Assembly (NCBI RefSeq): GCF_002056795.1 | Contig: NZ_CP020104.1 | Coordinates: 5,961,501-6,025,500, forward strand | Direction: 5' to 3' | Length of the DNA: 64,000 bases | DNA from: Spirosoma aerolatum | Lineage (GTDB): Bacteria > Bacteroidota > Bacteroidia > Cytophagales > Spirosomataceae | Shown: in pieces, positions 26,481 through 34,558 of the stretch | Position numbering within the stretch: position 1 is the stretch's first letter | Layout: every line of letters begins with the position of its first letter | Position numbers and translations under genes: made by a program | Notes under the pieces: model-generated | What the model saw: the letters and a program-made list of their open reading frames with translations, nothing else | Databases searched by the model: none | What the model was told of the DNA's origin: nothing

Positions 26481-27485
26481 TCAGTAGTCCTTAATCACTT
26501 TAATATCATAATACGCCTTAATTTCATCGTCACTGGGCGTTTTAACTGGCCGCACAATCCGGAAACCCACGAAGGAAGCTGATGTGAGCCACCAATCTGA
26601 TTTAGGACTTTGCGGATCAAGGATTTTCCAGGCTGGTGCTGATGGCGTTCGGGCAGCCGATCGTAACACGTCTGGTTCATCGTCCCAGGAACCACCGCGC
26701 ACAGCGTTCGGATACAGTGTAGTTGTTGGCGCATACGGCTCCTTAACTTTACCACTGGCAACCTGCTTATAATAATCTTCGATGTACTGGTCTTTCGTCC
26801 ACTCCATTACATTACCGTGCATATCGTATAGCCCGAATGGATTTGGCTTTTTGGTACCCACTTTCTTATACCCTCCCCCACTATTGCCATTAAATACAGC
26901 GTACTCGCCTAATTTTTTTACATCCGCGCCAAACGAATAGGGCGTTGTTGTATTCGCTCGGCAGGCATATTCCCATTCTGCTTCGGTCGGCAGGCGATAG
27001 AATATACCCGTTTTGGCATAGAGCCAGGCACAAAACTTTATGGCCGCATACTGAGTCATGTTGATAGCCGGATAGCCTGCCCTCCCCATACCAAACGACA
27101 TATCGACATAGGGCGGGCTAGGCCGTGTTGTCGCATCGGTCTTCGTCAGATTGGCATCGGCCTGAGGGTATTTGGCGGCCATTTCCTTTTCCATATTGGT
27201 AAAGGCAAACAGGTCGTAAAGGTCCCATGTCACCTCGTATTTACCCATATAAAACGGCTCGATTGTTACGCTGTGCTGAGGGCTTTCGTCGGGTTTATGT
27301 CCTTTTTCGGAAGCGGGGCTACCCATTAAGAACTTGCCACCCGGAATTGCTACCATCGCATAGGTTTGGTCACTTCCAGGAACGACTTGGGTGTATGATT
27401 TAAACTCAGTAGTGGTTTGGGCACTCGTCAGACTGTTTACCCCAACTGTTAATGCCAGAATGGACAGGAGATGTTTAGGAAACAT
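26481..27485 (-). CDS. Secreted SUMF1/FGE-domain protein
   Basis: A 334-residue exported protein with a signal peptide ending LTSAQ. The formylglycine-generating-enzyme fold is visible: MVAIPGGKFLMGSPASEKGHKPDESPQHSVTIEPFYMGKYEVTWDLYDLF, then RLPTEAEWEYACRAN, NPFGLYDMHGNVMEWTKD and AVRGGSWDDEPDVLRSAAR. Despite the fold, most such Bacteroidota proteins are not sulfatase activators; gliding-motility proteins GldJ/GldK share it but carry a lipobox, which this one lacks. The role is unknown. It is the first gene of a minus-strand run with folK. Confidence 0.85.
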   Translation of the reverse strand: MFPKHLLSILALTVGVNSLTSAQTTTEFKSYTQVVPGSDQTYAMVAIPGGKFLMGSPASEKGHKPDESPQHSVTIEPFYMGKYEVTWDLYDLFAFTNMEKEMAAKYPQADANLTKTDATTRPSPPYVDMSFGMGRAGYPAINMTQYAAIKFCAWLYAKTGIFYRLPTEAEWEYACRANTTTPYSFGADVKKLGEYAVFNGNSGGGYKKVGTKKPNPFGLYDMHGNVMEWTKDQYIEDYYKQVASGKVKEPYAPTTTLYPNAVRGGSWDDEPDVLRSAARTPSAPAWKILDPQSPKSDWWLTSASFVGFRIVRPVKTPSDDEIKAYYDIKVIKDY

Positions 27486-27547
27486 TTTTGGTTATATAGA
27501 AAGAAACCATCATTGAACGGTAAAAGTACGAACGATTTTCTTTCTTG

Positions 27548-27555
27548 TACCTTTG
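27548..27555 (+). promoter_or_regulatory. -7 box of the PIN toxin-antitoxin operon
   Basis: TACCTTTG, an exact match to TAnnTTTG, 28 bp upstream of the antitoxin ATG. The region is divergent from the FGE-domain gene. No clear -33 TTG at 19-20 bp was found. Confidence 0.55.
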
Positions 27556-27583
27556 CGAAGTCAATCATTATAACCTATGCGTT

Positions 27584-27820
27584 ATGGAGCACAATCAGCC
27601 AACCCGACTTAATTCGATGCAACAGTACATGCTGCATTTGTTTGACCGGGAATTATCGCCCCAACAGGAAACTGAAATTCGGTTATTGCTATCGAATTAC
27701 TTTGCCAAACTAGTTGACGATGAAATGGATCGTATTGTGGCTGAACAAGGTATAACAGCCGACCAATTAGAAAAAGAAGCAAGCGTACATCGCCGAACGC
27801 CTTATCATCTTAAACGATGA
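27584..27820 (+). CDS. Antitoxin of a PIN-domain toxin pair
   Basis: A 78-residue acidic protein (MEHNQPTRLNSMQQYMLHLFDRE...). The Met at 27584 is used rather than the upstream frame. It is mostly helical and ends SVHRRTPYHLKR. No clear DNA-binding motif can be named. Its last codon overlaps the PIN gene start by four bases (ATGA), the usual toxin-antitoxin arrangement. Function as antitoxin is inferred from this position and size. Confidence 0.65.
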   Translation: MEHNQPTRLNSMQQYMLHLFDRELSPQQETEIRLLLSNYFAKLVDDEMDRIVAEQGITADQLEKEASVHRRTPYHLKR

Positions 27821-28233
27821 GGATAGTTATCGATACCAACTGCTTACTGGTCAGTAGTCCGAAAATAGCGAAAAGTCGCTGGTTATTTGACGCTGTATTG
27901 GCGGGAATCGTCGAAATGGCAGTAACAACTGATGTTTTAGAAGAGTATGAGGAAATTATCGGTACATTTTATAATTCACCAACACTGGCAAAAAATGTTC
28001 TGGAGACATTAGCTAATCGCCCTAATGGCTTAAAAGTTTCACCCTATTATTTCTGGTCATTAATTACAGAAGATTCTGACGACAACAAGTTTGTAGATTG
28101 TGCTGTAGTCTGTGGTGCAGACTTTCTCATTACTGAAGATAGTCATTATAAAATCCTGGAAACCATTCCGTTCCCCCGCATTCCTGTGCGAACGCGTGCC
28201 CAGTTTCAGAAAATACTTTTCCCAGACAATTAA
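27817..28233 (+). CDS. PIN-domain toxin (COG1569-type)
   Basis: A 138-residue PIN-domain protein. The Asp/Glu active site can be placed: Asp6 in VIDTN, Glu43 in VLEEYEE, Asp88/Asp89 with Asp94 in DDNKFVDCAV, and Asp108 in ITEDSHY. PIN toxins cut RNA (tRNA, rRNA or mRNA) in the presence of Mg2+ and are blocked by the antitoxin. Members of this COG1569-like family are often annotated as putative toxin components of type II systems. It overlaps the preceding gene by 4 bp. Confidence 0.8.
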   Translation: MRIVIDTNCLLVSSPKIAKSRWLFDAVLAGIVEMAVTTDVLEEYEEIIGTFYNSPTLAKNVLETLANRPNGLKVSPYYFWSLITEDSDDNKFVDCAVVCGADFLITEDSHYKILETIPFPRIPVRTRAQFQKILFPDN

Positions 28234-28265
28234 CGCTTTCTGCAACAGGCACCTTATTATCTGTT

Positions 28266-30161
28266 ATGAATTATCTCTCAGCCGAAAATTTAACGAAGTC
28301 GTACGGCGACCGTATTCTGTTTAAAAACCTGACGTTCGGTATCAACCGGGGCGATAAAGTAGCGATTGTAGGCGCTAATGGCTCTGGCAAAACGACGTTA
28401 CTCTCCATTCTGGCCGGGGCCGTTCCGCCCGACTCAGGCATTGTGAGCCACCGGAAAGATATTACGATCGGGTACCTCGATCAGCAACCCGATCTGAATA
28501 ATGCCCTCACCGTTATGGAGGTGGTACTGGCTGGCGAAAGTGCCCAGCTCGACGCCGTTCGTGCCTACGAACTTGCCCTTGCCCACGATGATCATGCAGC
28601 ACTGGAACGGGCAATGGTCGATATGGAAAAGCTTGAAGCCTGGGATTACGAAGCCCAAATCCGGCAAATTCTGGGTGAGTTGGGTATCCATGATGTGGAA
28701 CAGCCTGTCCGTTCTCTATCGGGCGGTCAACGCAAACGGGTAGCGCTTGCCCGCGTACTGATCCAGAGCCCCGATCTGTTGATCCTGGACGAGCCCACCA
28801 ACCACCTCGACCTGGAAGCTATTGAATACCTCGAAAACTTTCTGAATATCAACAATGGTACGCTCCTGATGGTGTCGCACGATCGGTATTTTCTGGATCG
28901 AGTCTGTAATCAGATTGCGGAGTTGGACAACGGGCAGCTCTATACCTACAAAGGCAACTACGCTTATTTTCTGGAAAAGAAAGACGAGCGTGAAACCGCA
29001 GCGGCCTCCGAACAGGCTAAAGACCGGAATACCTTTCGTCGTGAGCTGGAATGGATGCGTCGGCAACCGAAAGCGCGTGGCACTAAAGCCCAGTATCGAA
29101 TTGATGCCTTTGAAGAATTGAAAGAAAAAACAAGCGGACGGCGCAACGATGGCGAACTTGATCTGAACCTGCGCACAACCCGACTGGGCAGTAAAATTCT
29201 GGAGGTCGAAAACCTGAGCAAGCGCTTCGGCGATAAGGTATTGCTCGACCACTTTAATTACACATTCAAACGGTTCGACCGGGCAGGGCTGATTGGCAAA
29301 AACGGAATGGGTAAAACCACATTACTTAACCTGCTTACCAACCAACTTCGTCCTGATTCGGGCAAGATTACAACGGGAGGTACGGTCAAATTTGGCTATT
29401 ATACCCAGTCGGAGCTAGACATGCCCGAAAACCAGCGGGTCATTGATGTAGTACAGGAAGTGGCCGAGGTCATGAAATTAGAAAATGGCGATACCGTTAC
29501 GGCCTCTCAGTTACTAAGCCGATTTTTATTTGATCGTCATAAACAATACGATTATGTATCAAAACTGAGTGGTGGTGAAAAACGACGGCTGCAACTGTTG
29601 CTGGTACTGGTGCAGAACCCCAATTTTCTGATTCTGGACGAACCCACCAACGACCTTGACATCACAACGCTGAACGTCCTGGAAGATTTCTTACAGAGCT
29701 TTTCAGGCTGTGTACTCATCGTAACCCACGACCGCTATTTTATGGATCGGCTCGTGGAACATGTGTTTGTGCTGGAAGGCGAAGGTAAAGTCCGCGACTT
29801 TCCAGGCAACTATACCGACTACCGCGAATGGCGGGATAGCCAGCCCAAAAAATCAACTTTACAAAATGATAAACCGGCTTCAGCTAGTTCAAAGAACCAA
29901 TCTTCTTCGGCTGTAGTTTCTTCCGCAACGGTTCCGCCCAGTACTGTTAAGAAAAAGCTGTCGTTCAAAGAAATGCGCGAATACGAAACTCTTGAAAAAG
30001 AAATCGAGTCGCTGGAGCAACGAAAAGACGAGGTAGTGGGTCTTCTGAACGCGGGTGGTCACCATGAACAACTCATGGCCTGGGCTCTTGAAATTGAACA
30101 GCTTGATCGAAGCATCGCCGAAAAATCGGACCGATGGCTCGAACTGGCAGAATATATGTAA
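28266..30161 (+). CDS. ABC-F family ATPase (Uup/EttA type)
   Basis: A 631-residue protein with two ABC cassettes and no membrane segments. Cassette 1 has GANGSGKTTLLSILAG (residue about 36), LSGGQRKRVALARVL and LLILDEPTNHLDLEAIE; cassette 2 has GKNGMGKTTLLNLL, LSGGEKRRLQLLLVL and FLILDEPTNDLD. A charged linker of about 80 residues between them is the ABC-F signature. The C-terminus has a coiled coil (MREYETLEKEIESLEQRKDEVVGLL), seen in Uup-like members. They bind ribosomes and relieve stalling or act in DNA-related processes. Target is not decidable. Confidence 0.92.
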   Translation: MNYLSAENLTKSYGDRILFKNLTFGINRGDKVAIVGANGSGKTTLLSILAGAVPPDSGIVSHRKDITIGYLDQQPDLNNALTVMEVVLAGESAQLDAVRAYELALAHDDHAALERAMVDMEKLEAWDYEAQIRQILGELGIHDVEQPVRSLSGGQRKRVALARVLIQSPDLLILDEPTNHLDLEAIEYLENFLNINNGTLLMVSHDRYFLDRVCNQIAELDNGQLYTYKGNYAYFLEKKDERETAAASEQAKDRNTFRRELEWMRRQPKARGTKAQYRIDAFEELKEKTSGRRNDGELDLNLRTTRLGSKILEVENLSKRFGDKVLLDHFNYTFKRFDRAGLIGKNGMGKTTLLNLLTNQLRPDSGKITTGGTVKFGYYTQSELDMPENQRVIDVVQEVAEVMKLENGDTVTASQLLSRFLFDRHKQYDYVSKLSGGEKRRLQLLLVLVQNPNFLILDEPTNDLDITTLNVLEDFLQSFSGCVLIVTHDRYFMDRLVEHVFVLEGEGKVRDFPGNYTDYREWRDSQPKKSTLQNDKPASASSKNQSSSAVVSSATVPPSTVKKKLSFKEMREYETLEKEIESLEQRKDEVVGLLNAGGHHEQLMAWALEIEQLDRSIAEKSDRWLELAEYM

Positions 30162-30246
30162 AGAGTGAAAGAGCGAAAGAGCGAAAAGGGTGAAAAGCTA
30201 ACCCACTACTTTTTCGCTCTTTCACTCTTTCACTCTTTCACTCTTT
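30160..30246. repeat. Long inverted repeat, family D
   Basis: Left arm is built from AAAGAG[T/C]GAAAGAG units and the right arm from its complement, CTCTTTCACTCTTTCACTCTTT, giving about 30-38 paired bases with a few mismatches. It fills the gap between the ABC-F stop codon and the DedA start codon. Confidence 0.7.
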
Positions 30247-30250
30247 AAAC

Positions 30251-30898
30251 ATGAATCAGATTCTTGAGTTTTTTCGCTACCTGCTTAATTCCGAGGAAGT
30301 TATCCGAACGGGCGGACTGGTATTGATCACGCTTATTATTTTTGTAGAGAACGGTATTTTTTTCGGCTTCTTCCTTCCCGGCGATTATCTGCTGTTTTTG
30401 TCGGGTGTATTTGCCGGTACCAAGCTACTGAATGTACCCCTCTGGTTATTGCTTACCTGCATTTTTGGCGCAGCCGTGCTGGGCTCAGCGACGGGCTATC
30501 TGACGGGCTATTATTTTGGCGCGAGAATCAAGAATCGAGCAGACTCCCTATTTTTCAAGCAGAAATACATCGATAATACGCGAGATGCGTTCATGCGGTA
30601 TGGCAACAGTGCCTTAATCATCTCACGCTTTCTGCCGGTAGTTCGCACATTTGCTCCGCTCCTGGCTGGGCTTATCCACATGCCCGTTCAGTATTTTATG
30701 CTTTATAACATTATTGGTGGAGCTATTTGGGTACTAACACTTGTCGGGGGCGGATTTTATTTTGGCGAGCGTTTTCCCTGGATCGTAGATTATGTCCAGT
30801 ATATTATCATTTTCTTCCTGGCTATCACGACGTTTACCGTTGTAAAAGGGTATCTGAACGCCCGGAATGAAAAGAAAACGGAAAAGATTCCTGAGTAA
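30251..30898 (+). CDS. DedA family membrane protein
   Basis: A 215-residue integral membrane protein with several hydrophobic segments. The DedA signatures are GGLVLITLIIFVENGIFFGFFLPGDYLLFLSG and FMRYGNSALIISRFLPVVRTFAPLLAGLIHMP, in which the Arg/Pro residues are characteristic. DedA proteins are proton-dependent phospholipid (undecaprenyl phosphate or phosphatidylethanolamine) flippases in the inner membrane. The specific lipid is not decidable. Convergent with marR; a hairpin fills the space. Confidence 0.88.
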   Translation: MNQILEFFRYLLNSEEVIRTGGLVLITLIIFVENGIFFGFFLPGDYLLFLSGVFAGTKLLNVPLWLLLTCIFGAAVLGSATGYLTGYYFGARIKNRADSLFFKQKYIDNTRDAFMRYGNSALIISRFLPVVRTFAPLLAGLIHMPVQYFMLYNIIGGAIWVLTLVGGGFYFGERFPWIVDYVQYIIIFFLAITTFTVVKGYLNARNEKKTEKIPE

Positions 30899-30900
30899 GA

Positions 30901-30975
30901 ACGTAGGATGTATGATATAGGATGTAAGGTGTATGATGTAGTTCATCAGAGGCAATTATATCATACATCATACGT
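30901..30975. terminator. 19-bp hairpin between dedA and marR, family B copy 2
   Basis: Arms 30901-30919 (ACGTAGGATGTATGATATA) and 30957-30975 pair over 19 bp with one mismatch. The left arm begins 2 bp after the dedA stop and the right arm touches the marR stop, so it can end transcription from both sides. Contains the GATGTATGATATA unit also seen near 26409-26477. Confidence 0.65.
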
Positions 30976-31460
30976 CACTGGTCTGCTTTTTCCAATTCAG
31001 TAACCAGTGTATACATGGTTTCGATTACCTGCTCCATGCGGTCGTGGCCAACAATTGAATCAAATTTTGTTCGGGCTTCTTGCATACAGCCTTCCAGTGC
31101 AACGAACAACTCTTTTCCTCGTGCATTCAGAAAAATAATACTGGATCTTGAATCGTTGGGGTTCTTCTGTGTATAAATATAACCCTCTTCTTCCAGCAGA
31201 CCGACGATTTTACTCATCATTTGCTTCGTTACACAGGCTCGCTTGGCTAATTCATTATTTGTAGTCCCCTGTTCTTCGATGTTCGAGAGGAACATGAGGT
31301 AGCTCATTTTGAAATCCGTGTAACCAAGCGCGTGCAAGCGGGGTTCTATATAACTAGACGTAAATCGTTTCAGTCGCCAGAACAGCCGTCCCACCGACCG
31401 CTCCCGAATCAGCCGAAATTGGTCAAAATCAAAGGAATTCTTATGCGTTTCCACTATCAT
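30975..31460 (-). CDS. MarR family transcriptional regulator
   Basis: A 161-residue winged-helix repressor. Residues 20-110 fit the MarR fold: VGRLFWRLKRFTSSYIEPRLHALGYTDFKMSYLMFLSNIEEQGTTNNELAKRACVTKQMMSKIVGLLEEEGYIYTQKNPNDSRSSIIFLNARG, the recognition helix being TKQMMSKIVGLL and the wing NPNDSRSS. MarR proteins release DNA on ligand or oxidation. It is divergent from the emrA-emrB-tolC operon with three operator palindromes between (see 31508-31580), so it is likely its repressor and its own. Confidence 0.9.
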   Translation of the reverse strand: MIVETHKNSFDFDQFRLIRERSVGRLFWRLKRFTSSYIEPRLHALGYTDFKMSYLMFLSNIEEQGTTNNELAKRACVTKQMMSKIVGLLEEEGYIYTQKNPNDSRSSIIFLNARGKELFVALEGCMQEARTKFDSIVGHDRMEQVIETMYTLVTELEKADQ

Positions 31461-31507
31461 GAAAGCAAAATAAGAAAATCAGAAACAATTCTTTACAAAA
31501 TTTTGCA

Positions 31508-31580
31508 CAAATATAGTCAACCTGCTTGACTTTATAGTCAACCTAGTTTACTTTTGCCTCGATAGTCAAACAAGTTGACT
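31508..31580. promoter_or_regulatory. Divergent promoters with three MarR-type palindromic operators
   Basis: Operators with AGTCAA-N5-TTGACT: site 1 at 31515-31531 (perfect), site 2 at 31536-31552 (one mismatch, TTTACT), site 3 at 31564-31580 (perfect). Centres are 21 bp and 28 bp apart. The emrA promoter, TTG at 31526-31528, 20-bp spacer, TACTTTTG at 31549-31556, lies inside sites 1 and 2. On the minus strand TATATTTG (31515-31508) with a CAA complement of TTG at 31539-31541 is a candidate marR promoter. Confidence 0.8.
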
Positions 31581-31648
31581 AAGTGAATGGTTCGACTTTC
31601 GTTACGTACTCAACTCTATTGCCTATTACTTTATTGAACGCAGCATAT

Positions 31649-32761
31649 ATGGCAACTCTAACTCACGAACAAACAACAATGGAAGAAAAAAGCGGCCTTC
31701 GTACTTTTCTACCCCGCATCATTATTGGTGTGGTGTTATTGGTAGGAGGGTATTTTGGTTTTCAGGCGTATCGGCATGGCCAGCAATATGAAACAACAGA
31801 CAATGCACAGATTGAAGGCAACTCAGCCCCCGTACTAGCTCGCGTAGCCGGGTATGTCACCGCCGTTAATGTCGATGATTATGCCAACGTTAAGCAGGGC
31901 CAACAATTGATAACCATTGATCCTCAGGAATATGACGTAGCTCTGGCCCAGGCCGAAGCCGACTATCAGCAGTCGCTGGCGGATCTCGAGAATGCCCGCG
32001 CTGACCTGCAAAACGCCCAGGCGAACGCCCGTAATGTAGCCCAAAACGCCCGCGTAGCGCAGTCGAACGCACAGGTACAAGCCGCTCGTCGGGATAAAGC
32101 CCAACAGGATTTACAACGTGATCAGAACCTTTACAAAGAACAGTCGCTGACGCGCAAGCAGTTAGAAGACTCTCAAAACAATGCCGAGGTGCAACGTCGG
32201 CAGTACAATGCGAATGTCGAGCAGATTACCCTCGCCCAAACGTCGCAGTCAGTCGCTCAGGCAGGGATCGCTAAAGCCCAGGCAAACATTCAGAAGATAC
32301 AGGCCGTGCTGAAAGTAAAACAGGCCGCTATTGATAATGCCAAGCTGAAAGTAGGCTATGCACACATCACGGCCCCAATTGCCGGAAAAATCGGCCGGAA
32401 AAATGTAGTCGTTGGGCAGTACGTACAACCAGGACAAAACCTGTTTACGATCGTAGCCGACTCTACTTTCTGGGTCGTGGCCAACTTCAAAGAAACCCAA
32501 TTGGAGAAGATGCAGGTCGGTCAGCAGGTCGATATCAAACTGGATGCGTATCCTGAACTTGATATAAAAGGCCGTGTTTCATCGCTATCCGAAGCCACTG
32601 GCGCACGCTTTGCCCTGCTTCCTGCCGATAATGCATCGGGTAATTTCGTCAAAATCACTCAGCGTGTACCGGTGAAGATCGAAATCCTCAACCCCGAAAA
32701 GTACAAAAACCAACTGCGCGCCGGCTTAAGTGTAGACGCTGAAGTTCGGGTAGCTAATTAA
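31649..32761 (+). CDS. emrA: HlyD/EmrA-type membrane fusion protein
   Basis: About 370 residues. The ATG at 31649 is preferred over 31583, which would run from within the promoter region. One membrane helix (TFLPRIIIGVVLLVGGYFGFQAYRHG) is followed by the DNAQIEGNSAPVLARVAGYVTAVNV barrel-sandwich half, a long coiled-coil hairpin (QAEADYQQSLADLENARADLQNAQANARN... to NIQKIQAVLKVKQAAIDNAKL) and the second sandwich half KVGYAHITAPIAGKIGRK. It links the EmrB pump to TolC. First gene of the efflux operon under the operators above. Confidence 0.9.
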   Translation: MATLTHEQTTMEEKSGLRTFLPRIIIGVVLLVGGYFGFQAYRHGQQYETTDNAQIEGNSAPVLARVAGYVTAVNVDDYANVKQGQQLITIDPQEYDVALAQAEADYQQSLADLENARADLQNAQANARNVAQNARVAQSNAQVQAARRDKAQQDLQRDQNLYKEQSLTRKQLEDSQNNAEVQRRQYNANVEQITLAQTSQSVAQAGIAKAQANIQKIQAVLKVKQAAIDNAKLKVGYAHITAPIAGKIGRKNVVVGQYVQPGQNLFTIVADSTFWVVANFKETQLEKMQVGQQVDIKLDAYPELDIKGRVSSLSEATGARFALLPADNASGNFVKITQRVPVKIEILNPEKYKNQLRAGLSVDAEVRVAN

Positions 32762-32763
32762 TC

Positions 32764-32860
32764 AGTATTAGGCGTGAGGAGCGAGAAGCGAGTAGAGAGA
32801 ATACTCTGTTTAGCCAGTTCGCATCAGCATTCTCACTGCTCATTTCTCGCTCCTAATACT
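32764..32860. repeat. Imperfect inverted repeat, family A copy 3
   Basis: AGTATTAGG at the left pairs with CCTAATACT at the right; further in, AGCGAGAA pairs with TTCTCGCT after a 7-nt insertion, and GAGAAT with ATTCTC. The terminal AGTATTAGG and AGGAGCGAG words are shared with copy 2 at 17080-17163. It fills the gap between emrA and emrB in the efflux operon and may adjust the ratio of the two products. Confidence 0.65.
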
Positions 32861-32870
32861 TAAAAAATTT

Positions 32871-34451
32871 ATGGCACAACAAAGTGGCTTTGGTCGCTGG
32901 ATCGTCGTCATTACGGCCGTATCCGCAGCGATCATGGAACTGATCGATACGTCGATTGTCAATGTCGGCCTCAATGACATTGCGGGTAATCTGGGCGCAA
33001 CGATTGAAGATGTGGCCTGGGTTGTAACGTCATATGCCATTGCCAACGTCATCGTAATTCCTATGACGAGCTTTTTGCAACGGTATTTTGGGCGCAAAAA
33101 CTACTACATCGGTTCTATTATTTTATTCACCCTGGCTTCTTATGGGTGCGGTTTCGCCAGTGATCTATGGACCCTGGTTTTCTTCCGATTCCTACAGGGG
33201 ATCGGGGGTGGGGCTTTGCTTTCGACCTCACAGGGGCTTATGTATGATGCTTTCCCACCTTCGCAACGTGCAGTAGCATCAGCGTTGTTTGGGATGGGAA
33301 TCGTATTGGGGCCAACACTCGGGCCAACACTGGGAGGCTATATTATCGATAATTACCACTGGAGCTGGATGTTTTACATCAACGTTCCGATCGGGATTAT
33401 TGCCGTTCTACTTAGCCTGACCTTTATCGAGAAAAAAGAAGACGAGCTCAACATCGATCGAAAGTCCATTCCAATCGATCAGATCGGCATTTTGCTGCTG
33501 GCCGTGGGCATTGGTGCATTGCAATATGTACTGGAGCGCGGTGAAGCCGACGACTGGTTCGATGACAGTGTAATCCGTTGGCTAACGGGTATATCGGCCT
33601 TTGCGATTCCGGCCTTTATCTGGTGGGAGTTGCGAGGCACCAAAGAGCCTGTCGTGGATCTGCGCGTAATGAAAAATCGTAACCTGTTTATCGGGTCGAT
33701 TCTGGTAGTGGTGGTGGGCTACGGGTTATTTACATCTGTTCTGCTCTACCCCCTATTTGCACAACGTATTGTTGGCTTAACAGCTACGCAAACGGGCAAA
33801 CTGCTCATTCCGGGCGGCCTGGTAACGCTTCCGATGTTTGCTATTACAGGCCGTATGCTGGCTAAAGGGGTTTCGCCCAGGCTCATTGTTACGCTGGGTT
33901 ATGTCGCCTTTGCTTCCTTCTGTTTCCTGATGTCGACCTACAATATGAATGCCTCCAATGGCGACTTCATTACGGCACTAATCATTCGGGGTATTGGCCT
34001 GGCCTTGGTAAACGTACCGCTCATTAACCAGTCGGTTTCGTCGCTGGAACCCCGTCAGATGCCTACCGGTATCGCTATTGTGAACATGATGCGGCAAATT
34101 GGCGGTGCGTTCGGGGTAGCCATTACTAACACCTACGTTACGCAACGTACAGCCGTTCACCGAGGGGATCTGGTGTCGAATCTGCAACCGGGCGAGATGT
34201 TAACAACGGAACGTGTGAATACCATGACACAAGCTTTGGTTGCTAAAGGGGTTAATGCACTGGATGCTGTCACGGGGGCATACAAAAATCTCGACCTGAT
34301 TATCACCAAACAGGCACTGATGATTTCGTACCTCGACACCTTCCGGCTCGCGGGATTGTTCTTCGTGGTTTCGTTCCCGCTTCTGTTTTTACTACAAAAG
34401 AAAAAAATGGACGCTGCAGCCGCCAAAGCGGTAGCCGAGTCAGCACACTAA
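32871..34451 (+). CDS. emrB: DHA2 family MFS drug efflux pump (EmrB type)
   Basis: A 526-residue protein with 14 predicted membrane helices, the size of DHA2-family pumps. Helix 1 carries the signature MELIDTSIVNVGLNDIAG; motif A, GRKNYYIGSIILF; motif C, GPTLGPTLGGYIIDN. It exports hydrophobic drugs with proton antiport through EmrA and TolC. Encoded between the adaptor and TolC genes, with long hairpins in both gaps. Confidence 0.93.
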   Translation: MAQQSGFGRWIVVITAVSAAIMELIDTSIVNVGLNDIAGNLGATIEDVAWVVTSYAIANVIVIPMTSFLQRYFGRKNYYIGSIILFTLASYGCGFASDLWTLVFFRFLQGIGGGALLSTSQGLMYDAFPPSQRAVASALFGMGIVLGPTLGPTLGGYIIDNYHWSWMFYINVPIGIIAVLLSLTFIEKKEDELNIDRKSIPIDQIGILLLAVGIGALQYVLERGEADDWFDDSVIRWLTGISAFAIPAFIWWELRGTKEPVVDLRVMKNRNLFIGSILVVVVGYGLFTSVLLYPLFAQRIVGLTATQTGKLLIPGGLVTLPMFAITGRMLAKGVSPRLIVTLGYVAFASFCFLMSTYNMNASNGDFITALIIRGIGLALVNVPLINQSVSSLEPRQMPTGIAIVNMMRQIGGAFGVAITNTYVTQRTAVHRGDLVSNLQPGEMLTTERVNTMTQALVAKGVNALDAVTGAYKNLDLIITKQALMISYLDTFRLAGLFFVVSFPLLFLLQKKKMDAAAAKAVAESAH

Positions 34452-34454
34452 ATA

Positions 34455-34550
34455 GGTTTACGGTTTTCAGCTATCGGCATACTATAGCTGGACCAAACTA
34501 ACGTAGGTATTCCAGCGCACCGAAAGCGATAAACCGTAAACTGTAAACCT
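34455..34550. repeat. Imperfect inverted repeat, family C copy 2
   Basis: AGGTTTACGGTTT at the left pairs with AAACCGTAAACTGTAAACCT at the right (the right arm has an extra TTTAC unit), and GCTGG pairs with CCAGC further in. The TTTACGGTTT unit matches copy 1 at 19693-19780. It lies between emrB and tolC. Confidence 0.6.
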
Positions 34551-34558
34551 CTCAAAGT

